The notes beneath the pieces were generated by a model. That model ran no database searches. It had not been told where the DNA came from and was given only the letters and a program-made list of their open reading frames with translations. From Conexibacteraceae bacterium (GTDB taxonomy: Bacteria; Actinomycetota; Thermoleophilia; Solirubrobacterales; Solirubrobacteraceae), in NCBI GenBank assembly GCA_009785395.1, contig WQWK01000048.1:1-10920 (forward strand): a stretch of 10,920 nucleotides of DNA, read 5' to 3'. Below are positions 1-5,387 of the stretch, in pieces. The position numbers and the translations under genes were made by a program. Within the stretch, counting starts at the first letter, position 1. Every line of letters starts with the position of its first letter.

Positions 1-1
1 C

Positions 2-652
2 GGCAGCTACGTGGGCACGATCCGCAAGCCCGGGTTCTGGATGCTCCTGCCGCTCGCGGACAGCCGCGGCCTGACCGTGCGAGTCCGCAACTTCGAGACC
101 AACCACCTCAAGGTCAACGACGCCGACGGCAACCCCGTGGAGATCGCCGCGATCGTCGTCTGGCAGGTCTCCGACACGTCGAAGGCCGCCTTCGCGGTCC
201 AGGACTACGTGGACTTCGTCGAGGTGCAGGCGGAATCGGCGTTGCGCCACGTCGCCACCACCCACCCCTATGACAACCCGTCAGGACAGGGCACCTCACT
301 GCGCGGCTCGACCGACGCCGTCTCCGCCCAACTCGCGCAGGAGATGGCCGAGCGCGTCGCGCTCGCGGGCGTCGAGATCCTCGAGGTGCGCATCAGCCAT
401 TTGGCCTACGCACCCGAGATCGCCCAGGCGATGCTGCGCCGCCAGCAGGCCAACGCCGTGGTCGCGGCCCGCTCGCAGATCGTGGAAGGCGCGGTCGGCA
501 TGGTCGACATGGCGCTCTCGCGCCTCGATGAGCGCGGGATCGTCGAGCTCGACGAGGAGCGCAAGGCCGCGATGGTCTCGTACCTGATGGTCGTGCTGTG
601 CGGCGACCAGCCCGCCTCCCCGATCGTCAACACGGGCACGCTCTATCAGTGA
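2..652 (+). CDS. SPFH/band-7 (prohibitin-homology) domain protein, 5' end outside the window
   Basis: The frame is open from base 2 to the TGA at 650-652, so the visible 216 codons are the C-terminal part of a longer gene; the GTG at 11 is probably internal. The opening [13 protein letters not shown] resembles the strand entering an SPFH domain. The core ([31 protein letters not shown]) and the following helix-rich part ([45 protein letters not shown]) are typical of SPFH proteins, where an Ala/Gln/Glu-rich coiled-coil segment follows the beta domain. Family members are membrane-anchored oligomers that scaffold proteins or proteases; the N-terminal membrane segment would lie upstream and is not seen. 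Its stop overlaps the start of the next gene (GTGA), so the two are translationally coupled. The exact subfamily is uncertain. Confidence 0.85.
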   Translation, partial: GSYVGTIRKPGFWMLLPLADSRGLTVRVRNFETNHLKVNDADGNPVEIAAIVVWQVSDTSKAAFAVQDYVDFVEVQAESALRHVATTHPYDNPSGQGTSLRGSTDAVSAQLAQEMAERVALAGVEILEVRISHLAYAPEIAQAMLRRQQANAVVAARSQIVEGAVGMVDMALSRLDERGIVELDEERKAAMVSYLMVVLCGDQPASPIVNTGTLYQ

Positions 653-852
653 GCCAACAGCGCAAGCAGGTGCCGCTGCGCCTCGACCCCGCTGTCCACG
701 ACGCCCTCGCGCGCTGGGCCGCCGCCGAGTTCCGCAGCCTCAACGCGCAGATCGAGATGCTGCTGCGCCGCGCGCTCGACGATGCCGGGCGGATGCCGGC
801 CAATGCCGGCGACCCGGCAAGGCGTGGACGGCCGCCGGCTAGGGGCGCGTGA
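649..852 (+). CDS. Small ribbon-helix-helix (Arc/HicB-like) DNA-binding protein
   Basis: This 67-residue protein starts at the GTG at 649, which shares bases with the SPFH stop (GTGA). There is no separate Shine-Dalgarno, so termination-reinitiation explains the start. Residues 7-13 (QVPLRLD) fit the DNA-contacting beta strand of a ribbon-helix-helix fold. Residues 15-30 (AVHDALARWAAAEFRS) and 31-47 (LNAQIEMLLRRALDDAG) fit its two helices; the segment FRSLNAQIEMLLRRAL is typical of Arc-type regulators. The tail after about residue 48 is Gly/Pro/Arg-rich and probably disordered. No toxin gene is adjacent, so an antitoxin role is unsupported. Coupling to an SPFH gene suggests a conserved pair, possibly autoregulatory. 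The last 14 bases overlap the 3' end of the convergent nicotinamidase gene. Confidence 0.8.
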   Translation: MSQQRKQVPLRLDPAVHDALARWAAAEFRSLNAQIEMLLRRALDDAGRMPANAGDPARRGRPPARGA

Positions 853-1387
853 CGCGGGCGCCAAGCCCCTCGAGCTCGGCGAGCGCGCGCTCACCGTCCC
901 CGGGTGTGGCGTCGACGGCGCGTGTTGCCGAGGTGTCGACGGTCACCGCGAACCCCTCGCGCAGCGCGTCACGGGCGCTGTTGAGGACGCAGTAGTCGGT
1001 CGCGAGGCCGACGATCGTCACGCCGGTCACGCCGTTCTCGCGCAGCAGCTCCGCGAGCTCCGCGTTCTCGAACGCCGAGTACCCGTCGGTGTCCCGGCGC
1101 TGGCCCTTGTCGATCACGGCGTCGACGTGTTTGAGGTCGAGCGCCGGGTGCAGCTGCGCGCCGTCGGTTCCATGGACGCAGTGTGCCGGCCATGGTCCGC
1201 CCTGCTCCTCGAACGAGCCGTGATCGGGCGGGTGCCAGTCCCGCGTGGCGAGCACCAACACGTAGCGCGGGTCGCTGGCGAGCTCGTTCAGCCGCGCGGC
1301 GATCTCGTCGCCGTGCGGAACGGCGAGCGCGCCTGACGGCGGCGTGAAGTCGTTCTGGAAATCGACGATTAGCAGCGCCTTGGCCAT
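839..1387 (-). CDS. pncA: Nicotinamidase (pyrazinamidase family)
   Basis: This 182-residue cytosolic isochorismatase-fold hydrolase should deamidate nicotinamide to nicotinate in NAD salvage. The full active-site set is visible: Asp9 in LIVDFQNDF, Lys94 in VIDKGQ and Cys133 in ATDYCV form the catalytic triad. Asp50, His52 and His56 in RDWHPPDH are the metal ligands of PncA enzymes, and WPAHC (66-70) is another PncA signature. Length is normal for the family. The ATG at 1387 is the only sensible start because the first beta strand begins at residue 3. A GGGAGG element lies unusually far upstream (about 14 bases). The HesB-like gene ends 51 bases upstream on the same strand, so co-transcription is possible. 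The stop codon overlaps the convergent ribbon-helix-helix gene. Confidence 0.92.
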   Translation of the reverse strand: MAKALLIVDFQNDFTPPSGALAVPHGDEIAARLNELASDPRYVLVLATRDWHPPDHGSFEEQGGPWPAHCVHGTDGAQLHPALDLKHVDAVIDKGQRRDTDGYSAFENAELAELLRENGVTGVTIVGLATDYCVLNSARDALREGFAVTVDTSATRAVDATPGDGERALAELEGLGARVTRP

Positions 1388-1438
1388 GGGCCCAGGCGGA
1401 TCCTCCCAGATCGCGGGGCGGCCGGCTCAGAACGGGTC

Positions 1439-1732
1439 TCAGGCCTGACCGAGCAACGCGAAGCGCACCTGCTCGCCGTCGAGGTTGACGTCGAGCAGCT
1501 TGTCGTCGAGATACTGGGTCACCGCGTCCTCGACGAACACACGCGCCCCCGCCTCCTCGATCACCTCGTCGTGATCACCCGGTTCCACAGCCAGCCGGAC
1601 CTGCAGCGTGCCTGGAGCGTCCGCCTCGTTCGGATAGGCGCTGGCGATCCGTACGCCCGCTCCCTCCGGCACCCCCGGCCCGGCCAGCAGTCCCTCGATC
1701 ACCTCGGTCGCGTCCTGGGTAAGCGCAAGCAT
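1439..1732 (-). CDS. HesB/IscA-like protein without cysteines
   Basis: The start is decided by a perfect AGGAGG at 1739-1744 (minus strand). It lies 6 bases before the ATG at 1732 but touches the ATG at 1738, so the 97-residue form MLALTQDATEVIEG is preferred over longer versions. Features of the A-type carrier (HesB) fold can be followed: LALTQDATEVI at the N-terminus, GVRIASA at 26-32, LQVRLAVEPGDHDEVIEEAGARVFVED at 43-69 and LDDKLLDV at 75-82. Classical IscA/ErpA proteins bind Fe-S clusters or iron through three conserved cysteines; this protein has none and is rich in acidic residues. It therefore probably does not carry a cluster in the canonical way. Such Cys-less HesB relatives are, to my recollection, common in Actinobacteria. 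Its neighbour is the iron-storage gene dps. Function unknown. Confidence 0.75.
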   Translation of the reverse strand: MLALTQDATEVIEGLLAGPGVPEGAGVRIASAYPNEADAPGTLQVRLAVEPGDHDEVIEEAGARVFVEDAVTQYLDDKLLDVNLDGEQVRFALLGQA

Positions 1733-1865
1733 GCTCATCCTCCTAGTTGCGGGGGTCGGTAGGGCTGGACTACCCAGGCGGCGTACGGTCCGACCGGCGC
1801 CGGGCAACCGGCGTTGACGATCTCGCCGTTGGAGGCTCTGCGGCCGGCCGGTGGAGTCCGGCGTT

Positions 1866-2366
1866 CTAAGCGACGCCGGGCGAGTACTGCACGCGGATCA
1901 TCCACAGCTGCTGCTCGAGCGCGCGCACGACCTGGATCAGCACGTCCTGGGAGACGGCGTCGAGCTCGCCCAGGCGATCCATACGCTCGCGTGCGCGCTC
2001 GACGACCGCGGTCAGGCGATCGGTCAGGTCGCGGACCACGACCTGGTCCTCGAGCGGTCCCCGGGCCAGTGACTGCAACGGGCTCGAACCGGCGATCACG
2101 CCGGCCTGGCCGTCGGGGAAGTGGCCAATCGCGACGGAGCGCTCGGCGACGGTGTCGGCGAGGTCGCGCCACGAGTCGACGAGCTCGTCGAGCTGCAGAT
2201 GCAGCTCCCGGAACATGTGTCCGACGACGCTCCAGTGAAACTGCTTGCCGAGCAGCGAGAGGTCGAGCAGCTCGACCAAGGTGGCCTGAAGGTCATCCCC
2301 GACCTGCTCGCGGACGTGGGTCCCGAGCGGCGGAAGGTGGGTCGTCGCCTGCGAAGTCGAAGCCAT
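1866..2366 (-). CDS. dps: Dps-family miniferritin (DNA protection / iron sequestration)
   Basis: This 166-residue four-helix protein oxidises Fe(II), preferably with peroxide, and stores iron in a 12-subunit shell; some members also coat DNA. All ferroxidase residues of E. coli Dps can be placed with a constant offset of 7: His44 (KQFHWSVVGH), His56 and Asp60 (ELHLQLDELVD), and Asp71 and Glu75 (DLADTVAERSVAIG). The ATG at 2366 has AAGGAG 7 bases upstream. The N-terminus is short and not lysine-rich, so strong DNA binding through an N-terminal tail is not evident. The aminotransferase stop lies 53 bases upstream on the same strand. A TAGGCT hexamer (2411-2416, minus strand) in that gap could be its own -10, so it may be transcribed alone or by read-through. 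Confidence 0.93.
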   Translation of the reverse strand: MASTSQATTHLPPLGTHVREQVGDDLQATLVELLDLSLLGKQFHWSVVGHMFRELHLQLDELVDSWRDLADTVAERSVAIGHFPDGQAGVIAGSSPLQSLARGPLEDQVVVRDLTDRLTAVVERARERMDRLGELDAVSQDVLIQVVRALEQQLWMIRVQYSPGVA

Positions 2367-2419
2367 GTCCTGTCTCCTTGTCGTCGCGGTCGCGCGGTTC
2401 TCCGCGGCCCAGCCTACTC

Positions 2420-3493
2420 CTAGGCCAGCTCAGCCAGGCCGTGAATCTCCTCCTCACTGGTCCAGGCGCCGACCGACGCCCGGACCAGACCGGCCGACGG
2501 GATGCTCCGCACGATCACGCCCTCGGCCGCCAGCCGCGCGACCTCGGCGTCGGCGTCCTCGGCCGCCCAGGAGACCAGGGTCGAGCGGCCGCGAGGAGCG
2601 ACCCGGTGGCCGTGGGAGCGGAGCAGCTCGGCGAGCTGCTCCGCTCCCACGGCCGCCCGCTCGTGCACCCACGCCCACCCGGCGCCCTCCAAGACGCTCA
2701 TCGCCGCGAGCGCCCACGTGCTGCGCAGCGCGCTCGGGAAGCCGTCGTCCAAGCGCCCGGCGCCCTCAGACAGCGCGGACCCGAACGGGTCGGAGTGATC
2801 CGCGACGGTCGAGTACCCCGGGCACGGCGGCTCGATCTCGTCGAGCCGGTCGGGCCGCACGTACAGCGCGCCGCTCCCCTCCGGCCCACACATCCACTTC
2901 TGCCCCGAGCCGGCGTAGAAGTCGACCCCGAGCGCCTGCACGTCGACCGGGATCGCACCGAGCGCCTGCGCCGCGTCGAGCAGGATCGGCACCCCGGTGG
3001 CCCGCAATGCCGCAACATCGACGACCTCGCCCCCCACCCAGGAGACGTGCGAGCAGGCGACCAGCCGGGTGTCGGCCCCGACCTCGCCGGGCAGTTCGCT
3101 GAACGGGACGACGCGGACCTTCACGCCGGAGACGACCTGCAGGCGCCGCAGCGGCGCCAGCAGCCCCGGATGCTCCTGGTCGCTGGTGAGGACCTCGTCC
3201 CCGGGGGCGAACGCGAGGCCGCCGAGCACCGTGTTCAGCCCGTACGTGGTCGAGCTTGTGAGGGCGACCTGGCCGGGGTCGGCGCCGAGCGCCCTCGCGT
3301 ATCCGGCCCGCGCTCGGGCGGCCAGGTCCATGACCTGGTCGAAGTACGCCCTGCCGGCGCGGCCCTCGCTGAGGTCGGCGCTCAACCGCGCGCGGACGGC
3401 CTCGCCCACGGCATACGGGACCGGACCCTCGGTGCCGGCGTTCAGATAGGACTTGCTCTCGAGCACCGGGAACTGCTCGCGAAACGACGACAC
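2420..3493 (-). CDS. Class V PLP-dependent aminotransferase, not a typical cysteine desulfurase
   Basis: This 357-residue protein has fold type I PLP landmarks. These are LNAGTEGPVP near the N-terminus, SSTTYGLNTVLGGL (80-93) for phosphate binding, His108 (DQEHPG) in the PLP-stacking position, Asp173 and Gln176 (LLDAAQALGA), and Lys199 (GSGQKWMCGPEGSG) as the Schiff-base lysine. It ends with VRASVGAWTSEEEI, where class V enzymes have the substrate-binding Arg (Arg338). The RxGHHCA-type catalytic cysteine loop of SufS/CsdA is absent, so the best analogues are isopenicillin-N-epimerase or EgtE-like enzymes. The substrate cannot be read from sequence. The GTG at 3493 is chosen because GGAGG lies 5 bases upstream. 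The gene diverges from marR across a 94-base region with two palindromes, which suggests regulated expression. It may lead a minus-strand unit with dps. Confidence 0.85.
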   Translation of the reverse strand: MSSFREQFPVLESKSYLNAGTEGPVPYAVGEAVRARLSADLSEGRAGRAYFDQVMDLAARARAGYARALGADPGQVALTSSTTYGLNTVLGGLAFAPGDEVLTSDQEHPGLLAPLRRLQVVSGVKVRVVPFSELPGEVGADTRLVACSHVSWVGGEVVDVAALRATGVPILLDAAQALGAIPVDVQALGVDFYAGSGQKWMCGPEGSGALYVRPDRLDEIEPPCPGYSTVADHSDPFGSALSEGAGRLDDGFPSALRSTWALAAMSVLEGAGWAWVHERAAVGAEQLAELLRSHGHRVAPRGRSTLVSWAAEDADAEVARLAAEGVIVRSIPSAGLVRASVGAWTSEEEIHGLAELA

Positions 3494-3505
3494 GTGCGCC
3501 TCCTC

Positions 3506-3531
3506 TGTGATGGACCGCCAACTCCATCACA
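3506..3531. promoter_or_regulatory. Perfect 9-bp inverted repeat next to the aminotransferase ribosome-binding site
   Basis: TGTGATGGA (3506-3514) and TCCATCACA (3523-3531) are exact reverse complements with an 8-base spacer. The left arm ends right beside the GAGGAGG of the aminotransferase. It could be an operator or a stem-loop in the 5' untranslated mRNA that shields the ribosome-binding site. The sequence differs from the TTGA/TCAA sites near marR, so a different factor may bind. The spacing does not fit a CRP site, which needs 6 bases between TGTGA and TCACA. Confidence 0.55.
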
Positions 3532-3560
3532 AACGCTCCCCTCGCTACCACAGAGCTTCC

Positions 3561-3574
3561 GTTGACCCATCAAC
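3561..3574. promoter_or_regulatory. Probable MarR operator, GTTGA-N4-TCAAC
   Basis: GTTGACCCATCAAC is a perfect palindrome with 5-bp arms, ending 13 bases before the marR ATG and inside the marR/aminotransferase intergenic region. MarR proteins bind short palindromes of this kind, and MexR recognises GTTGA/TCAAC half-sites with a slightly different spacer. Related sites flank the yceI promoter about 640 bases downstream, which supports a common regulator. Position suggests autorepression and possibly control of the divergent gene. Confidence 0.6.
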
Positions 3575-3580
3575 TAGGCT
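3575..3580 (+). promoter_or_regulatory. Possible -10 element (TAGGCT) of marR, leaderless arrangement
   Basis: TAGGCT fits the actinobacterial TANNNT -10 and ends 7 bases before the ATG, so transcription could start at or next to the A of the start codon. No convincing Shine-Dalgarno precedes marR, as expected for a leaderless mRNA. No good -35 is visible. The hexamer directly follows the palindromic operator, so a bound repressor would block it. Confidence 0.4.
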
Positions 3581-3587
3581 TATTCAC

Positions 3588-4076
3588 ATGGCAGTCACAG
3601 CATCTGAGACTTCGAACCTCAATGACGTCGCACTTGAGGCCTGGCGCAGCTATCTGCAGAGCCATGCCGCGATCGTGCGCGAGCTCGATGCCGAGCTGGT
3701 CGCGCAGCACGGCCTCACCACGCGCGACTACGAGGTGCTGCTGTTCCTCGCACAGGCCGATCGCCGGCGCCTTGCCATGTCGACCCTCTCCGAGCGTACG
3801 ATGCTCACCCGCTCGGGCATCACCCGCCTGATCGATGGCCTCGTCGGCCAGGGCTTCGTCGAGCGCGAAGCGTGCAGCGAGGACGGCCGCATCTCCTACG
3901 CCAAGCTGACGGACCCGGGCTACACCAAGCTCAAGCAGGCCGGCTGCTCGCACGTGGTGAGCATCGAGCGCCTGTTTGTCGCGCACTTCTCGCCGGCCGA
4001 GCTCGAACAGCTCGCGGGGCTGCTGCGCAGGCTGCCCGGGGCGAGCGCCAACGCGACCAGCTGCAGCGTCTCCTGA
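3588..4076 (+). CDS. MarR-family transcriptional repressor
   Basis: This 162-residue winged helix-turn-helix protein has the MarR order. A dimerisation helix (LEAWRSYLQSHAAIVRELDAELV, about 16-38) is followed by LTTRDYEVLLFLAQ (43-56). The helix-turn-helix comes next (MSTLSERTMLTRSGITRLIDGLVGQGFVERE, 64-94), then the wing (SEDGRISYAKLTDPG, 97-111) and C-terminal dimer helices. MarR proteins are cytosolic dimers released from DNA by phenolic ligands or by oxidation. Cys96 at the wing base and Cys120 could be oxidant-sensitive, but that is inference. The palindrome before the gene and the similar sites at the yceI promoter suggest control of itself and of the yceI/reductase/VOC operon. The ATG at 3588 is chosen over the earlier in-frame ATG, which lies inside the aminotransferase gene and gives a non-homologous extension. 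Confidence 0.92.
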   Translation: MAVTASETSNLNDVALEAWRSYLQSHAAIVRELDAELVAQHGLTTRDYEVLLFLAQADRRRLAMSTLSERTMLTRSGITRLIDGLVGQGFVEREACSEDGRISYAKLTDPGYTKLKQAGCSHVVSIERLFVAHFSPAELEQLAGLLRRLPGASANATSCSVS

Positions 4077-4201
4077 GCGACCGCTGCTCATCTCCCGCTA
4101 ACAGCTGCGCCATCTCGCGCTAAAGGCCCCCGGCCCTCGCGCCGATAGCGGTCCTAGGCCAGCCGCGTGGATCGGGCTGGTCGAGAGCATCGAGCTCACT
4201 A

Positions 4202-4215
4202 TTTGACAACTCAAC
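4202..4215. promoter_or_regulatory. Operator-like palindrome TTGA-N4-TCAA over the yceI -35
   Basis: The TTGACAACTCAA core (4203-4214) has the same TTGA-N4-TCAA pattern as the palindrome before marR. It includes the -35 hexamer TTGACA, so a bound repressor would exclude RNA polymerase. The outermost base pair of the longer marR site is not kept here (T on the left side). Confidence 0.55.
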
Positions 4216-4230
4216 CATCTGTGGTATGTT
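4203..4230 (+). promoter_or_regulatory. Sigma-70-type promoter of the yceI operon
   Basis: TTGACA (4203-4208) is a perfect -35. TATGTT (4225-4230) matches four of six -10 bases, with a 16-base spacer and a preceding TG in extended -10 position (4222-4223). It stands in a locally AT-rich stretch in otherwise GC-rich DNA. The ATG of yceI lies 44 bases after the -10, leaving a short leader with a good Shine-Dalgarno. Confidence 0.7.
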
Positions 4231-4244
4231 GTTGCAAGCTCAAC
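4231..4244. promoter_or_regulatory. Second operator-like site immediately downstream of the yceI -10
   Basis: GTTGCAAGCTCAAC matches the marR palindrome GTTGA-N4-TCAAC except for one base in the left arm. It covers the expected transcription start, 29 bases centre to centre from the -35 site. Two sites bracketing the core promoter are a classic repression arrangement. Confidence 0.5.
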
Positions 4245-4273
4245 TATCAACCGACCCTAGAGGAGCCAACCCA

Positions 4274-4822
4274 ATGTCAGTCATTTCTCCGAACTCCGTG
4301 CAGAACGGCACCTACAACGTCGACGCCGTGCACTCCAACGTCGGCTTCGCCGTACGCCATATGGGCATCGCCACCGTACGCGGCCAGTTCAAGAAGTTCG
4401 AAGGCGCGGTCGAGGTCACCGACGGCGCGCTCAAGCTCTCCGGCGCCGTCGACATCGACTCTGTCGACACCGGCGAGGCGCAGCGCGACGGCCACCTGCA
4501 GGCGCCCGAGTTCTTCGACGCCGCCCAGTTCCCGCAGATCACGTTCACCTCGACCAGCGCCGACCCCCACGCTGACGGCACGATCAAGCTCGAGGGCGAG
4601 ATCACGATCAAGGGTGTCACCAAGCCCATCGAGCTCACGGGTGAGATCGCCCCGCTCGGCCAGGACCACCATGGCAACGAGCGCGTCGGCTTCGAGGTCG
4701 AGGGCAAGGTCGACCGCCGCGAGTTCGGCCTCGACTGGAACCAGGTACTGCCCAACGGCAACCTGCTCGTCGCCAACGAGGTCAAGCTCGTCGTCAGCGT
4801 CTCGGCAGTCAAGGCCGCCTAG
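4274..4822 (+). CDS. YceI-family lipocalin-like protein
   Basis: This 182-residue protein has the YceI hallmarks: YNVDAVHSNVGFAVRHMGIATVRGQFKKFEG (14-44), then DIDSVDTGEAQRDGHLQAPEFFDAAQFPQITFTST (60-94) and a closing EFGLDWNQVLPNGNLLVANEVKLVVSV. YceI proteins form an extended beta barrel that binds polyisoprenoid or amphiphilic molecules, and many are induced by stress. No signal peptide is visible, so this copy should be cytosolic, unlike the periplasmic E. coli YceI. The ATG at 4274 is preceded by AGAGGAG with 8 bases of spacing; the in-frame ATG at 4226 overlaps the promoter and is rejected. It is the first gene of a three-gene operon, apparently under MarR control. Its ligand is unknown; a lipophilic quinone would fit the neighbours. 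Confidence 0.92.
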   Translation: MSVISPNSVQNGTYNVDAVHSNVGFAVRHMGIATVRGQFKKFEGAVEVTDGALKLSGAVDIDSVDTGEAQRDGHLQAPEFFDAAQFPQITFTSTSADPHADGTIKLEGEITIKGVTKPIELTGEIAPLGQDHHGNERVGFEVEGKVDRREFGLDWNQVLPNGNLLVANEVKLVVSVSAVKAA

Positions 4823-5377
4823 ATGACCAAGGTTCTCGCCATCTCGGGCAGCCTGCGCAGGGACTCGTACAACACGGGCCTGCTGCGGGCCGCCCAGGCG
4901 CACGCCCCCGAGGGCGTCGAGGTGGAGATCTACGACGACCTCGAGTCGCTCGCGCCCTACAACCAGGACCGCGACGACGATCACCCGGAGAGCGTCGAGC
5001 AGCTCCTCGCCGAGATCGAGGACGCCGACGCGCTGCTGATCGCGACGCCTGAGTTCAACACCAGCCTGCCGGGACAGCTCAAGCACCTGGTCGACTGGGG
5101 CTCGCGCCCCTACGGCCCGGAGGCGCCGCTGTACAGCAAGCCGGTGGCTGTTATCGGCGCCAGCGTGACCGATTACGGGGCGATGTGGGCGCAGGACCAG
5201 CTGCGCAAGGCCCTCGGCCTCGCCGGTGCCCGCGTGGCAGAGGCCGAGCTATCGGTCGGCCGCGCCACCGAGAAGTTCAGCGAGAACAGCGAGCTCACCG
5301 ATCAGGAGACCCTGGAGCAGCTCGAGCACGTCGTCCGTGAGCTCGTCGAGCACCACCGCGTCGTCGCTAGCCTCTAG
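4823..5377 (+). CDS. NADPH-dependent FMN reductase / quinone reductase (flavodoxin-like)
   Basis: This 184-residue protein belongs to the NADPH-dependent FMN reductase family, which includes ChrR-, YieF- and azoreductase-like enzymes. GSLRRDSYN (9-17) is the FMN phosphate-binding loop after the first beta strand (KVLAIS). TPEFNTSLPGQLKHLVDWGSR (75-95) is the second flavin-contacting signature, usually PEYN, here PEFN. Relatives reduce FMN, quinones, chromate or nitro compounds by two-electron transfer and so avoid semiquinone radicals. The ATG follows the yceI stop with no gap (TAG then ATG), so the two are translationally coupled. Substrate preference cannot be read, but the operon context points to quinone or electrophile detoxification. 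Confidence 0.9.
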   Translation: MTKVLAISGSLRRDSYNTGLLRAAQAHAPEGVEVEIYDDLESLAPYNQDRDDDHPESVEQLLAEIEDADALLIATPEFNTSLPGQLKHLVDWGSRPYGPEAPLYSKPVAVIGASVTDYGAMWAQDQLRKALGLAGARVAEAELSVGRATEKFSENSELTDQETLEQLEHVVRELVEHHRVVASL

Positions 5378-5387
5378 GCCAGAGCTG

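Noticed and set aside
795..810. GCCGGC-CAAT-GCCGGC hairpin near the 3' end of the ribbon-helix-helix gene
   Set aside because: It lies inside coding sequence, has no T tract, and self-complementary GCCGGC is common in such DNA.
649..852. Antitoxin of a toxin-antitoxin pair
   Set aside because: The fold fits, but the upstream partner is an SPFH protein and the downstream gene is the convergent pncA; no toxin candidate is present.
1758..1774. GGTAG-N7-CTACC inverted repeat upstream of the HesB-like gene
   Set aside because: Five-base arms in GC-rich DNA are too short to support an operator without conservation data.
1814..3565. 583-codon plus-strand open frame across dps and the aminotransferase
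   Set aside because: Arg/Pro/Ala-rich shadow translation; the minus-strand genes have complete active sites and good ribosome-binding sites.
4089..4123. Two copies of CATCTC-C/G-CGCTAA 22 bases apart after marR
   Set aside because: Only two short copies with one mismatch; no relation to the promoter elements, probably chance or minor duplication.
4277..5086. Long minus-strand open frame of 269 codons opposite yceI and the reductase
   Set aside because: It is a shadow of GC-rich coding DNA: Leu/Val/Asp-rich with no family pattern, while both plus-strand genes show clear motifs.
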